Shown in pieces: positions 34,738 to 42,051 of a stretch of DNA of 64,000 nt. How positions within the stretch are numbered: position 1 is the first letter of the stretch; every line of letters begins with the position of its first letter. The DNA is from Sandaracinaceae bacterium (GTDB taxonomy: Bacteria > Myxococcota_A > Polyangia > Polyangiales > Houyiibacteriaceae). Under the pieces are notes generated by a model that ran no database searches, was not told the origin of the DNA, and saw only the letters and a program-made list of their open reading frames with translations. Position numbers and translations under genes: made by a program. Where the stretch lies: contig JACKEJ010000004.1 of NCBI GenBank assembly GCA_020633055.1, positions 1,054,001-1,118,000 on the forward strand, written 5' to 3'.

Positions 34738-35368
34738 TCTCCCGCGCGACGGCTTGGGATTCCTCGAAGAGGCTCTCGAGCTCTCGCTGGGTGCTCTGGA
34801 CCCGCTCCTCGGCCGCTTGGTAGGCGCCGTTCTCTGTCTCCGGGGCCAATCCGAGCTGGAACCACACGCGGTGCACGGCTTCGCCGCGCTGGGTAGGGCT
34901 CTCGGGGTCACCTCCGAACGCGCGCACGGCGTGCACCAAGACCTCTCTGTCCAGCCTGTGCACCAGCATCGCCGCTCCCCCCAGCTCGGCGTTCATGGTG
35001 GAGAGCTCATCCATGGCGCGAGGCACGCTGTCGTGGGTCGACGCGTTGGGCCATTGCGCGCGTTCTGCCAAGTCGTGCAGCAACTCCACGACGAACTCAC
35101 GCAGCCGCGTCTCGGTCCACAGCGCGGGCGCGAGGAACTCGGGCCCCTCGCGTCGCAAGGCCTGCGCACAGGTGTCGCGTGGCTTCTCCGCAGCAAGGTC
35201 GGCCCGCATGGACTGTAGAGCCGGGTTGTCAGCGGCGAGCGGCCCGGTGGCCTCCAACAGAAATGCCGACAGCACGTCGCTATGGCGTGTGTCCCTGAGC
35301 AAGATCTTCGTCGCTCCGCGTGAGAGCAGCGCGCGCGTCCGCTGCTCGAGGCTACGGCGGTCTTCCAT
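34715..35368 (-). CDS. Helical protein of unknown function
   Basis: Two hundred and seventeen residues, soluble, mostly helical and charged, with a possible short coiled coil at the C-terminus (YQAAEERVQSTQRELESLFEES). No family recognised. ATG 35368 is preferred to a GTG-like start 39 bp upstream. Its 3' end overlaps, on the opposite strand, the duplicated AgmX-tail fragment. Confidence 0.65.
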   Translation of the reverse strand: MEDRRSLEQRTRALLSRGATKILLRDTRHSDVLSAFLLEATGPLAADNPALQSMRADLAAEKPRDTCAQALRREGPEFLAPALWTETRLREFVVELLHDLAERAQWPNASTHDSVPRAMDELSTMNAELGGAAMLVHRLDREVLVHAVRAFGGDPESPTQRGEAVHRVWFQLGLAPETENGAYQAAEERVQSTQRELESLFEESQAVAREIRETTSW

Positions 35369-35449
35369 GTGTCCTCCGTGGACTGGTCGAAGGACCACTC
35401 CCGTCACGTCATCATGGCACGCCGACGAAACCGTCGGCCAGCGGTTGCG

Positions 35450-36325
35450 CTACCGCGGCCGGATGTCGATCACGAGCGCACTGAAGCCCTCCTTCAGGAC
35501 ATAGCTTCCGCCGTGCGCGACGACGGTCTGGTCCCCGTCCACGCTCGCGGCGTTGACGAACACCATCTGCAGCTCCTCGTCGACGAACACCCCGCGCGAG
35601 TCGTGCTCGTGGCCGAACACATGGAGCCGCGGTCGCTCGGCAGGGGACATGCCTCGCAGGTGATCGCGCAGCGCCACGCTGCCGATGGCGATCGGCGTGG
35701 GTCGCACGACGCCGCCGTACTGCACGCTCGCGTCGAGAATGCCGAGCGGCGGGCTGTGCGTGATCAAGACGTCCAGTCCCGCGGGGATGTCGCGAAAGAG
35801 CTCGTCGAGGCGCGCGTCGTCGCGCATGAAGCCCTCGTTTCGCTGCGGGTTGTCTGGCGTCATGGCCCGCCGTCGCGGCGTGAGGTTCACGTAGGGCGTG
35901 CCGAAGAGCGCAAGCCCCGCCACCTCCGCGCCCGCGTGCTGGAGCAGACGCAGCGGCCCTTGATCCGAGCCGTCGTCGAAGAGGCGTCGGGCGTCGTCCA
36001 TCGACGCACGCGTCCACGCCTCGCCGGGCTGCGAGTGGGGCGCTGCCCCGAGCCACGTGTCCGCATCCAGCGGCCTGTCGTGATTGCCCGCGACGGTCAC
36101 TACACCGTGCGTGTACCGCGGCGCCAGCGAGCGCAGCCACGCCGCCGCGCTCTCGAGCTCCGAGCGCAGACCGTTGGTCGTGTGGTCCCCCGCGTGGATC
36201 AAGAGGTCGCCCGGCGGGAAGAGCGCCGGCGGAATGTCGACGTTGTGCGTGTCGGACACGATCACGAGCCGGAGCCACCCCAGGGTGCGCGGCGCGTCGG
36301 CAGACACGATGGTCACGTCGTTCAT
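35450..36325 (-). CDS. Calcineurin-like metallophosphoesterase
   Basis: A 291-residue enzyme with all five metal-binding motifs: VSDTHN (DxH), HAGDH, VAGNHD, LITHSPP and FGHEHDSRG. It binds a di-metal centre and hydrolyses phosphoesters; the substrate cannot be read from sequence. Family members of this compact form are Ser/Thr phosphatase- or phosphodiesterase-like. A Shine-Dalgarno-like AGGA lies before the ATG. Confidence 0.9.
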   Translation of the reverse strand: MNDVTIVSADAPRTLGWLRLVIVSDTHNVDIPPALFPPGDLLIHAGDHTTNGLRSELESAAAWLRSLAPRYTHGVVTVAGNHDRPLDADTWLGAAPHSQPGEAWTRASMDDARRLFDDGSDQGPLRLLQHAGAEVAGLALFGTPYVNLTPRRRAMTPDNPQRNEGFMRDDARLDELFRDIPAGLDVLITHSPPLGILDASVQYGGVVRPTPIAIGSVALRDHLRGMSPAERPRLHVFGHEHDSRGVFVDEELQMVFVNAASVDGDQTVVAHGGSYVLKEGFSALVIDIRPR

Positions 36326-36790
36326 GCGGTTCCTGTGGAGGATAGCCGCATGGCCGGCCGCCGGATGCAGTTCGAGGTTCGTTAAGCGTCCGGCGGCAAT
36401 GCGTGACCCATGATCAACGCCTTCCAGCCGATCGCTGTTTAGACCTCAGGTGCGTCAGGAAAACAGCTGGGCGGGAAGCACTTCGTAGCTCACGCCGGCC
36501 GCCCCCAGGTTGCTGGCGGTGAGCCTTGCAATACCGCCAGGGGGCTGGCGATCAGATTTTGACGGCGAAGATCGTGGCGTGATTCGCGTCGGCGTCGGGC
36601 TGGACCCGAAGGAAGTGCGTCGTTGGTTCTTCCCTAGCAGTGGAATGGATGGCCTGCTGTTTCGTCGTCAGGCATCTCTCTCTCAGCGATGTTTGTTGCT
36701 CGGCGGAGCGCGATATCGGGTACTTGACCAATGAACTGCGCGCCATGTCCAATGCCGGGCAATATCGAACTGCGGGAAGATTGACCCTGA
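36326..36790. other. Gap of 465 bp with no recognisable gene
   Basis: Several short frames are open but none has coding character or a recognisable domain. A/T content is higher than in the neighbours. It ends at an N-terminally truncated regulator gene, so it is probably recombination debris. Confidence 0.6.
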
Positions 36791-37384
36791 ATGGCTGCGT
36801 CGTTAAAGGGGATTAAGGTTATCGCGCGCGCGGTTGAGCTGCCGTGCGAGCGATGCCACCGATGCACTTCGCCATGTTCGCGCGCGGTGCTCGGCACCGA
36901 CCGGAGGTACATGGGCCGCGGCCAGCTGGCGAGCGTGGACTGGCCGGCGCTGCTCCGCCGCTGGGCGCAAGACGCCCCGCTCGAGTCTCGCGGCAATGTG
37001 TCGAGCTTCTTGGATCCGCGCGGGCTGCCCGCGCTCCTCGCGCGCTTGCCTCGGGCGAAAGAGCGCTATGCGGTCACGGGAGGACTCGCGGCCGCCGCCC
37101 TCGCCCCCATCGCACCCCCACGCCTCGCAGTCATCTGGGTGCGTGACGCCGCGGAGGCGGCTGCGCAGCTGGACCTGCGCCCCGCCTCGTCGGGCGCCAA
37201 CGTCTTGCTCGTCGAGCCAACGGACGACGGCGTGTTCGAGGGGGCGACGCAGCGTGACGAGGTCTGGTACGCCGCACCCAGCCAAGTGGCTGCCGACTTG
37301 CTCACCAGCCCCGGCCGCGGGCCGGCCGAAGGCGACGAGCTGATTCAGTGGATGCAGGCAAACGAGGAGGCGTGGCGGCGATAA
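36791..37384 (+). pseudogene. 5'-truncated HTH regulator/antitoxin partner of the downstream nucleotidyltransferase
   Basis: From about residue 46 (LASVDWPALLRRWAQDAP, FLDPRGLPALLARL, YAVTGGLAAAALAP, GANVLLVEPTDDGVFE, VAADLLTSPGRGPAE) the protein matches the C-terminal domain of actinobacterial and myxobacterial winged-helix proteins that pair with AbiEii-like nucleotidyltransferases. The usual N-terminal DNA-binding half of about 100 residues is absent and replaced by unrelated sequence from the preceding gap. It may still be translated. It ends 7 bp before the NTase start. Confidence 0.6.
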
Positions 37385-37391
37385 GGCCGCC

Positions 37392-38216
37392 ATGGATGAG
37401 CTCTATGTGATGGCGCGCCGCGTGCTGCTCGACGCGCTTGATGCGCTCGGACCGCACCATGACGCGCTGGTGTTGGTGGGCGCTCAAGCGGTGTACCTCC
37501 GTGTCGGCGAAGCTGACCTGGCGGTCGCAGCGTTCACCACCGACGGCGACTTGGCGATCGACCCAGCGGCGCTCGCGAGCATTCCGCCCATCGAGAGGAC
37601 CCTGCGCGATGCTGGCTTCCGGCCGGCGTCAGCAGACTCAGTCGGCATGTGGGTCACCACGCGGTACACCAGCCAGCGGGTCGAGGCGAACGTGGCCGTG
37701 GACCTCCTGGTACCGGCGGCGGTGAGCCCCGGTGGAGGTCGCCGCGCGGCACGCCTCCAGGGGCACGACAAGAGAGTCGCCCGCATCGTCCGCGGCCTCG
37801 AGGGCGCCACGGTGGACGCGGACGTCATGCGGCTCGCAGCCTTGGACGCGAGCGACCCGAGAGCGCTCGATATACGGGTCGCTGGTCCAGCAGCCTTGCT
37901 GGTGGCCAAGGTCCACAAGATCGAGGACCGCTCCAGCACGAACCGGCTGAGTGACAAGGACGCCTTGGACGTGCTCCGACTGATGCGCGGAACCCGCACG
38001 GAAGACCTTGCCGCGCGGTACGGACGCTTGCTCGCGGACAAGCGCTCTGGTGATGCCGCGCGTCGAGGACGGGAGCTGCTGAAGGGACAGTTCGGTGAAC
38101 GGAAGGGCGTCGGCATCGAGATGGCCATCCGGTCCGCCGGGGTACTCGCTGAAGCGGACGAGATCGCTGCCTCGTGCGAGGCGCTTGCGTCGGATCTCCT
38201 GGTCGCGCTCGAGTAG
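37392..38216 (+). CDS. AbiEii-like nucleotidyltransferase
   Basis: A 274-residue protein. VLVGAQAVYLRVG and FTTDGDLAIDP give the NTase G-x-x-x and T-x-D-x-D pattern near residue 50, and RVEANVAVDLLVP the third acidic strand; ALLVAKVHKIEDR and LSDKDALDVLRLMR follow as in AbiEii/AbiGii-type toxins. Intact. It is downstream of a truncated regulator, so it might be an unopposed or silent toxin. Confidence 0.78.
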   Translation: MDELYVMARRVLLDALDALGPHHDALVLVGAQAVYLRVGEADLAVAAFTTDGDLAIDPAALASIPPIERTLRDAGFRPASADSVGMWVTTRYTSQRVEANVAVDLLVPAAVSPGGGRRAARLQGHDKRVARIVRGLEGATVDADVMRLAALDASDPRALDIRVAGPAALLVAKVHKIEDRSSTNRLSDKDALDVLRLMRGTRTEDLAARYGRLLADKRSGDAARRGRELLKGQFGERKGVGIEMAIRSAGVLAEADEIAASCEALASDLLVALE

Positions 38217-38244
38217 CGGGCAACCATCCTGCGCGCCAGCATGC

Positions 38245-38652
38245 TCAGTCCCACGTCACCCGGATGAGGGGAACCGCAGACCGCGGAATGCGCCGAACCG
38301 AGACCATGTCCCGTCCCTCGCGCACCGCCCGGGCCAGCCGGTGCAGGCCGTCCATGACGCAGAGCCGCCCGCGGTGCTCCATGACGTCGATGGGGAAGCT
38401 CATGTCCGCCAGCGCGATGCGTCGCTCGTGCACGGCGTGGTACGTGGGATCGTCGATGACCCGCCTGGGCTGCAGGTCGAACAGGGGCTCTGGTGGGCGG
38501 CTGCTCCAGAAGGGCAGGTCCAGGTGCCATTCGAGCGCGCTGCGCGGGAGCGGCTCCGGCGTGATGGACAACGCCCAGACCTTGCGCCTGTCCCAGTCGA
38601 AGTCGAAGTACAGCTCGGCGATGTCGGGCGGCATGAGCAACTTGGAAGGCAC
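38245..38652 (-). CDS. ParB/sulfiredoxin-like small protein
   Basis: One hundred and thirty-five residues. VMDGLHRLARAVREGRDMVSVRRIP near the C-terminus recalls the (D/E)GxHR motif of ParB-N/sulfiredoxin-like nucleotide-binding folds; the rest is unassigned. The GTG start lies 3 bp after the stop of the PP2C-like gene, so they form an operon. Confidence 0.6.
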   Translation of the reverse strand: MPSKLLMPPDIAELYFDFDWDRRKVWALSITPEPLPRSALEWHLDLPFWSSRPPEPLFDLQPRRVIDDPTYHAVHERRIALADMSFPIDVMEHRGRLCVMDGLHRLARAVREGRDMVSVRRIPRSAVPLIRVTWD

Positions 38653-38655
38653 GGA

Positions 38656-39423
38656 TCAACGCTCCTCGGTCGGGCCGAGCCGAAGCACGGCCACCGCAGT
38701 GTAGGCGGGCGACTCTTCGCGGATGCCCGCGTCCGCCAGCCACTCGGCCACACGCTCGGGCGAGGCCTGGCGCGCCCCGCGTGCGGCGCTGTCCGCGACG
38801 TGTGCGCGGCCGCGATGCATGGAGCCGTTCAGGAACACCAGCGTGTCCCCCGGCTCGGTCTGGAAGCTGGCTGCGCTGGGCTCGCCGTACGGCGGGGTAC
38901 GTCCGCCGAGGACGCGCGCGACCGTGTACGGCACGTTGGCGTGGTCGAACGGCTCGTCGGGGCGCTGGTCCATCAGGTGGTGCAGCAGCGTGTGGGGGCG
39001 CGTGCTGCCGACCAGCTCTCCGCGCCGGGCCTGAAGCATGACGTCCGTGCCCACCCACGCCGCGTGGACCGTGTGGGGCGTAACCCACGCGGCGAGCAGC
39101 TGACCGTATGGGAGCTCGTCATCGTCGTACTCCATGGGCGTGCGCAGCCCCGGAGCCTCGGCTGCGAAGCGCTGCGCCACACGCGCGAAGGTCTCCCCCA
39201 GCCGGGCTTCGACCGCTCCTTCCGTCGCCGGCCACACGGTCAGGAACGCGTCCAGCAGCAGCCGCGAACCCGGGGGCCAGCAGGTCGCGAAGCCCGCGTC
39301 CACCGCGTTGGCCATGAGCACCAGCGTGCCGTCCGGGCCGTCATGGACCCGGACGAAGTCGGAGGCCTGCTGGGCGAGGCGCGGTGCGCACCGGAACGCG
39401 ACGGCGCTGTGGATCGGAGACAA
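38656..39423 (-). CDS. Degenerate PP2C-like phosphatase
   Basis: A 255-residue protein whose overall strand pattern follows PP2C/SpoIIE phosphatases (DFVRVHDGPDGTLVLMANAVDAGF, HAAWVGTDVMLQARRGELV, HTLLHHLMDQ, EPGDTLVFLNGSMHR, TAVAVLRL). The metal-binding Asp of the canonical DGxGG box is not clearly present (NAVDAGF), so it may be a pseudoenzyme. The start is uncertain; TTG 39423 fits the homology best. Next to it on the other strand are AbiE remnants. Confidence 0.55.
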   Translation of the reverse strand: MSPIHSAVAFRCAPRLAQQASDFVRVHDGPDGTLVLMANAVDAGFATCWPPGSRLLLDAFLTVWPATEGAVEARLGETFARVAQRFAAEAPGLRTPMEYDDDELPYGQLLAAWVTPHTVHAAWVGTDVMLQARRGELVGSTRPHTLLHHLMDQRPDEPFDHANVPYTVARVLGGRTPPYGEPSAASFQTEPGDTLVFLNGSMHRGRAHVADSAARGARQASPERVAEWLADAGIREESPAYTAVAVLRLGPTEER

Positions 39424-39459
39424 GGGGCAACGGTAGCGCAGACGCGCCGACCGCGCCTC

Positions 39460-39738
39460 GATTGGCCCCCGCTGCGCATCGTCCGTTGGTCTGGCGTTGC
39501 GCTCAGGGAGGGCGTGATGGTGCGCCGCATCGAGGGCATCGACGTGCAGCTGACCACTCCAGCGCGCACCGTCGCGGACTGCTTCAAGCACCGAAGCGCC
39601 GTGGGGCTGGACGTCGCGATCGAGGCGCTCAAGGACTACCGTCGCCAGCGGGCGGGCTCTATCGATGAGCTCATGAACGCGGCGAGAGTGTCCCGGGTCC
39701 ACCGCGTGATGCGGCCGTACGTGGAGTCCATCGCGTGA
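39460..39738 (+). pseudogene. C-terminal remnant of an AbiEi antitoxin
   Basis: The last 92 residues read PPLRIVRWSGVALREGVM, DVQLTTPARTVADCFKHRS and AIEALKDYRRQRAG then MRPYVESIA, exactly the C-terminal domain of a second AbiEi family. No N-terminal winged helix precedes it; the frame upstream is shadow of the PP2C-like gene. Confidence 0.75.
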
Positions 39739-39794
39739 AGCGCAGCAAGGGCGAGCCGCCCAAGAACATCCCGGGCGAAGGGAAGCGACTCTGA
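39735..39794 (+). pseudogene. First 19 codons of an AbiEii-type toxin
   Basis: The GTG overlaps the AbiEi remnant's stop (GTGA). The peptide starts KRSKGEPPKNI like the N-terminus of the matching AbiEii group, then diverges and stops. No catalytic motif remains. Confidence 0.5.
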
Positions 39795-39799
39795 GGGTC

Positions 39800-40381
39800 T
39801 CAAGAAGACGACTGACCCCGCGCATCGCTCATCGCGCGGACCAAGAGCGGTCCGAGCGAGGCTGCCTCGGCCGTGTCGCGCAGGTAGGTCTCGTCGAACG
39901 GTTGGCTGAGACGCAGCACGGCGACGATGTCGCGCCACTGCCGCTCGGACACCTCACCTCCGAGCCGGAACCAGCGCAGCTTCTGCAAGACGGTGTCTTC
40001 GGGGCCGAGCACACAGATCGAGAGCGCATCGCCGAGGTTGCGTCGCCGTCGACGGTCGAGCTGACCCCGCCCCATCGGACCGTCGGGCGGTACGAAGACG
40101 TCGACCTTGAGGAACGTGCGCTCGTCGATGAGGTTGAAGCTGTCGTGCGTCATGACGGCCGCTCGCACCGTGAGCGTGTCGGCGTAGAACGCAGGCCGGA
40201 GGGTAGCGAGCAGCGCGTCCACATGAGGTTGGCGGAGCGCTGCCACGATGTCGATGTCGTTGGTCGCGCGCGGTTCACCGTAGAGCGTGCTGGCCACGGA
40301 CCCACCCACCGCCCAGCTCACCTCGAGCGCGTCGAGCGCGTTGGCGACAGCCGAGACCGTGAGGACGATGTCAGGGTCCAT
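39800..40381 (-). CDS. Nucleotidyltransferase of a small two-gene module
   Basis: A 193-residue NTase: WAVGGSVASTLYGEPRATNDIDIVA is the classical GG-S and D-x-D signature (Asp-Ile-Asp near residue 42), with KVDVFVPPDG as the third acidic strand. Similar proteins act as toxins or nucleotide-transfer enzymes. Its start overlaps the end of the 90-residue gene by 11 bp, so they are translationally coupled. It stops 6 bp from the AbiEii remnant on the other strand. Confidence 0.8.
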   Translation of the reverse strand: MDPDIVLTVSAVANALDALEVSWAVGGSVASTLYGEPRATNDIDIVAALRQPHVDALLATLRPAFYADTLTVRAAVMTHDSFNLIDERTFLKVDVFVPPDGPMGRGQLDRRRRRNLGDALSICVLGPEDTVLQKLRWFRLGGEVSERQWRDIVAVLRLSQPFDETYLRDTAEAASLGPLLVRAMSDARGQSSS

Positions 40382-40643
40382 CACGATGCAGCTTGGCCTC
40401 GGGCGGAACCCACCCGAACGCCTTCTCCACGACGTCCGCCGACACCGTGCGCAGGAGGAGCCGGATCTTGAGCTGCCGCTCGGTCTCGTCTGGGTGCTGC
40501 TCGCGCAGGTGGTCCAGGGTGAGCGCCCGCAGCATGGCGGACAGCCCCATGGCGCGCGCGAACTTCTGCTCCTCCGTCATGCGACGGTAGGCGTCGTCCA
40601 TGCGCGCCTGGATCTCGGGCGACGTGTCTCGTGCGCGGGTCAC
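40371..40643 (-). CDS. Small helical partner of the nucleotidyltransferase (antitoxin-like)
   Basis: Ninety residues: DTSPEIQARMDDAYRRMT, KFARAMGLSAMLRALTLDHLR, ERQLKIRLLLRTVS, ending FGWVP. This layout recurs beside NTases of this type in myxobacteria and planctomycetes. The GTG start lies 6 nt after TACGCT; the same leader precedes the gene starting at 41525. Confidence 0.7.
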   Translation of the reverse strand: MTRARDTSPEIQARMDDAYRRMTEEQKFARAMGLSAMLRALTLDHLREQHPDETERQLKIRLLLRTVSADVVEKAFGWVPPEAKLHRDGP

Positions 40644-40649
40644 CGGGCC

Positions 40650-40655
40650 AGCGTA
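40650..40655 (-). promoter_or_regulatory. TANNNT box 6 nt before the 40643 start
   Basis: GCGCTACGCTGGCC on the minus strand precedes the GTG; the sequence is shared with the leader at 41532-41537. Confidence 0.45.
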
Positions 40656-40701
40656 GCGCATTGGCGTTGGGGAGGGAGCTGCTGGGTGTCGGGCCACGCG
40701 C

Positions 40702-41139
40702 TCAGTCCGCTTCTTCGAGCTGCACGCGACAGCCCGACGCGCGCATCTTGTCGCAGACGCGGCGCGCGAGGTCTTCGTCTTCGATGTGCAGGACGAACCC
40801 GTCTCGATACGGGACGCCCCCGCTGCAGTCGCGCACCTCGGCGGTGACGCGGAGACCCAGCTCTTCGGCCCGTCGGAGTACGGACCCCTTTTCGATGTTA
40901 CCGAGCTCGCCGGGATACGGGATGGACGTCTGGCCTTGGACGGCCCGGTAGGCATGAAGCGCGGACATGGCGCCCAGCTCCGGAATGAGCTTGCGCAGGC
41001 GACTGACCTCACCAGGCGAGCTCCCACCCGTGAGGTGGACCGTCACGCGCCACACCAGGTGGTTGGTCCAGTGCAGCTCCCACCCGGGCTGGGAGCCGTC
41101 CCAGAGGTACGCGAATTCGTCGAGGTCTTCCGTGGACAT
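40702..41139 (-). CDS. Soluble protein of unknown function
   Basis: One hundred and forty-five residues, alpha/beta (WELHWTNHLVWRVTVHLTG; FVLHIEDEDLARRVCDKMRAS), possibly two copies of a small ferredoxin-like fold of the ribosomal-protein L7/L12-like or immunity-protein kind. It begins 5 bp after the stop of the zinc-ribbon-like gene and is probably co-transcribed with it. Confidence 0.65.
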   Translation of the reverse strand: MSTEDLDEFAYLWDGSQPGWELHWTNHLVWRVTVHLTGGSSPGEVSRLRKLIPELGAMSALHAYRAVQGQTSIPYPGELGNIEKGSVLRRAEELGLRVTAEVRDCSGGVPYRDGFVLHIEDEDLARRVCDKMRASGCRVQLEEAD

Positions 41140-41144
41140 GGGGG

Positions 41145-41525
41145 TCAGCGCTCCGCGCCGTCTGACAACGGCACGGCATACATGGGGAGCGCGCTACGAA
41201 ACAACCCGGGTGGGTCGCACCAGACGGACAGGTACCGAGCACCACACGCGGGGCAGTGCTGAAGCTTGGCGGTCCACAGGTCGGGATCTTCGTTCCAGTC
41301 CCACCACTGTCCGAGCGCGGCGAGGTCCGCACGGCGCGCGGCGTCGTGGAACGCGTCCACGTCGGGGGAGTCCTTGAAGACGTGCCCGAGGGTCTTCTCT
41401 GGTTTGGCCAGCGTCCCGTCGCAGGCCAAGCAGCGCCCCAAGCGATGCGGGTCCGGGGCCGGCGGCGCGGTGAGCGCGGACCACAGCCGGCGGGCGAACG
41501 ACTTGGTCTCGGACGCGCTCGTCAC
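41145..41525 (-). CDS. Small protein with two Cys pairs
   Basis: A 126-residue protein containing CLACDG (about residue 32) and CPACGA (about residue 90), which could make a split zinc ribbon; no family recognised. GTG start preceded by the TACGCT leader. Confidence 0.6.
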   Translation of the reverse strand: MTSASETKSFARRLWSALTAPPAPDPHRLGRCLACDGTLAKPEKTLGHVFKDSPDVDAFHDAARRADLAALGQWWDWNEDPDLWTAKLQHCPACGARYLSVWCDPPGLFRSALPMYAVPLSDGAER

Positions 41526-41531
41526 CCGGCC

Positions 41532-41537
41532 AGCGTA
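41532..41537 (-). promoter_or_regulatory. TANNNT box 6 nt before the 41525 start
   Basis: TACGCT within the leader GCGCTACGCTGGCC, the same as that at 40650-40655. Confidence 0.45.
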
Positions 41538-41604
41538 GCGCGTGGTCGTCGCTCGGCGAGTCGCAGCGTGCGGCGGGCCGCCCGCACATGGCACACTCTC
41601 GGGC

Positions 41605-41970
41605 ATGAAGTTGTCCGCCGAGGAGGAGAGCGCCGTTCAGGAGCTCGAGGAGAAGCTGTGGATACCCAAGTCGCGCTTCGACCGCGCATGGATAGACCGC
41701 GTGTTGGCGCCGGACTTCCTCGAGTACGGGCGCTCGGGCCGGCAGTACTCGCGGCAACAGGCGGTCGACGTGCCGTTCGAGCCCTTCGTGGCAAAGCTCC
41801 CCCTGCCTGAGTTCCGTGTGCGCGTGCTCGCGCCAGACGTGGTCCAAGCCACGTACATCAGCGAAGCGGAGTTCGGGGGCGTCGTCGAGCGGGCCCGGCG
41901 CAGCTCGATCTGGTCGCGTGTCGATGGGGGGTGGCAGCTGCGCTTTCACCAAGGCACGCCTATCGACTGA
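41605..41970 (+). CDS. SnoaL/DUF4440-like small protein
   Basis: One hundred and twenty-one residues with the NTF2-like cone fold pattern of DUF4440: ELEEKLWIPKSRFDRAWIDRVLAPDFLEYGRSGRQY opens the domain, and SIWSRVDGGWQLRFHQGTP closes it. Such proteins bind small molecules or act in minor lyase and isomerase roles. ATG 41605 is preferred. Confidence 0.78.
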   Translation: MKLSAEEESAVQELEEKLWIPKSRFDRAWIDRVLAPDFLEYGRSGRQYSRQQAVDVPFEPFVAKLPLPEFRVRVLAPDVVQATYISEAEFGGVVERARRSSIWSRVDGGWQLRFHQGTPID

Positions 41971-42051
41971 GCGTCCCCGCGGTGGGCCGTGCCAGGTTCG
42001 GGTCGGGCATCATCCAGGGATCTCCGCGGAGGCCGCGCGAGTCGACCGCCG

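Noticed and set aside
39423..39825. Extended start of the PP2C-like gene to 39825
   Set aside because: The extra 134 residues overlap AbiE remnants on the other strand and show no PP2C-like pattern.
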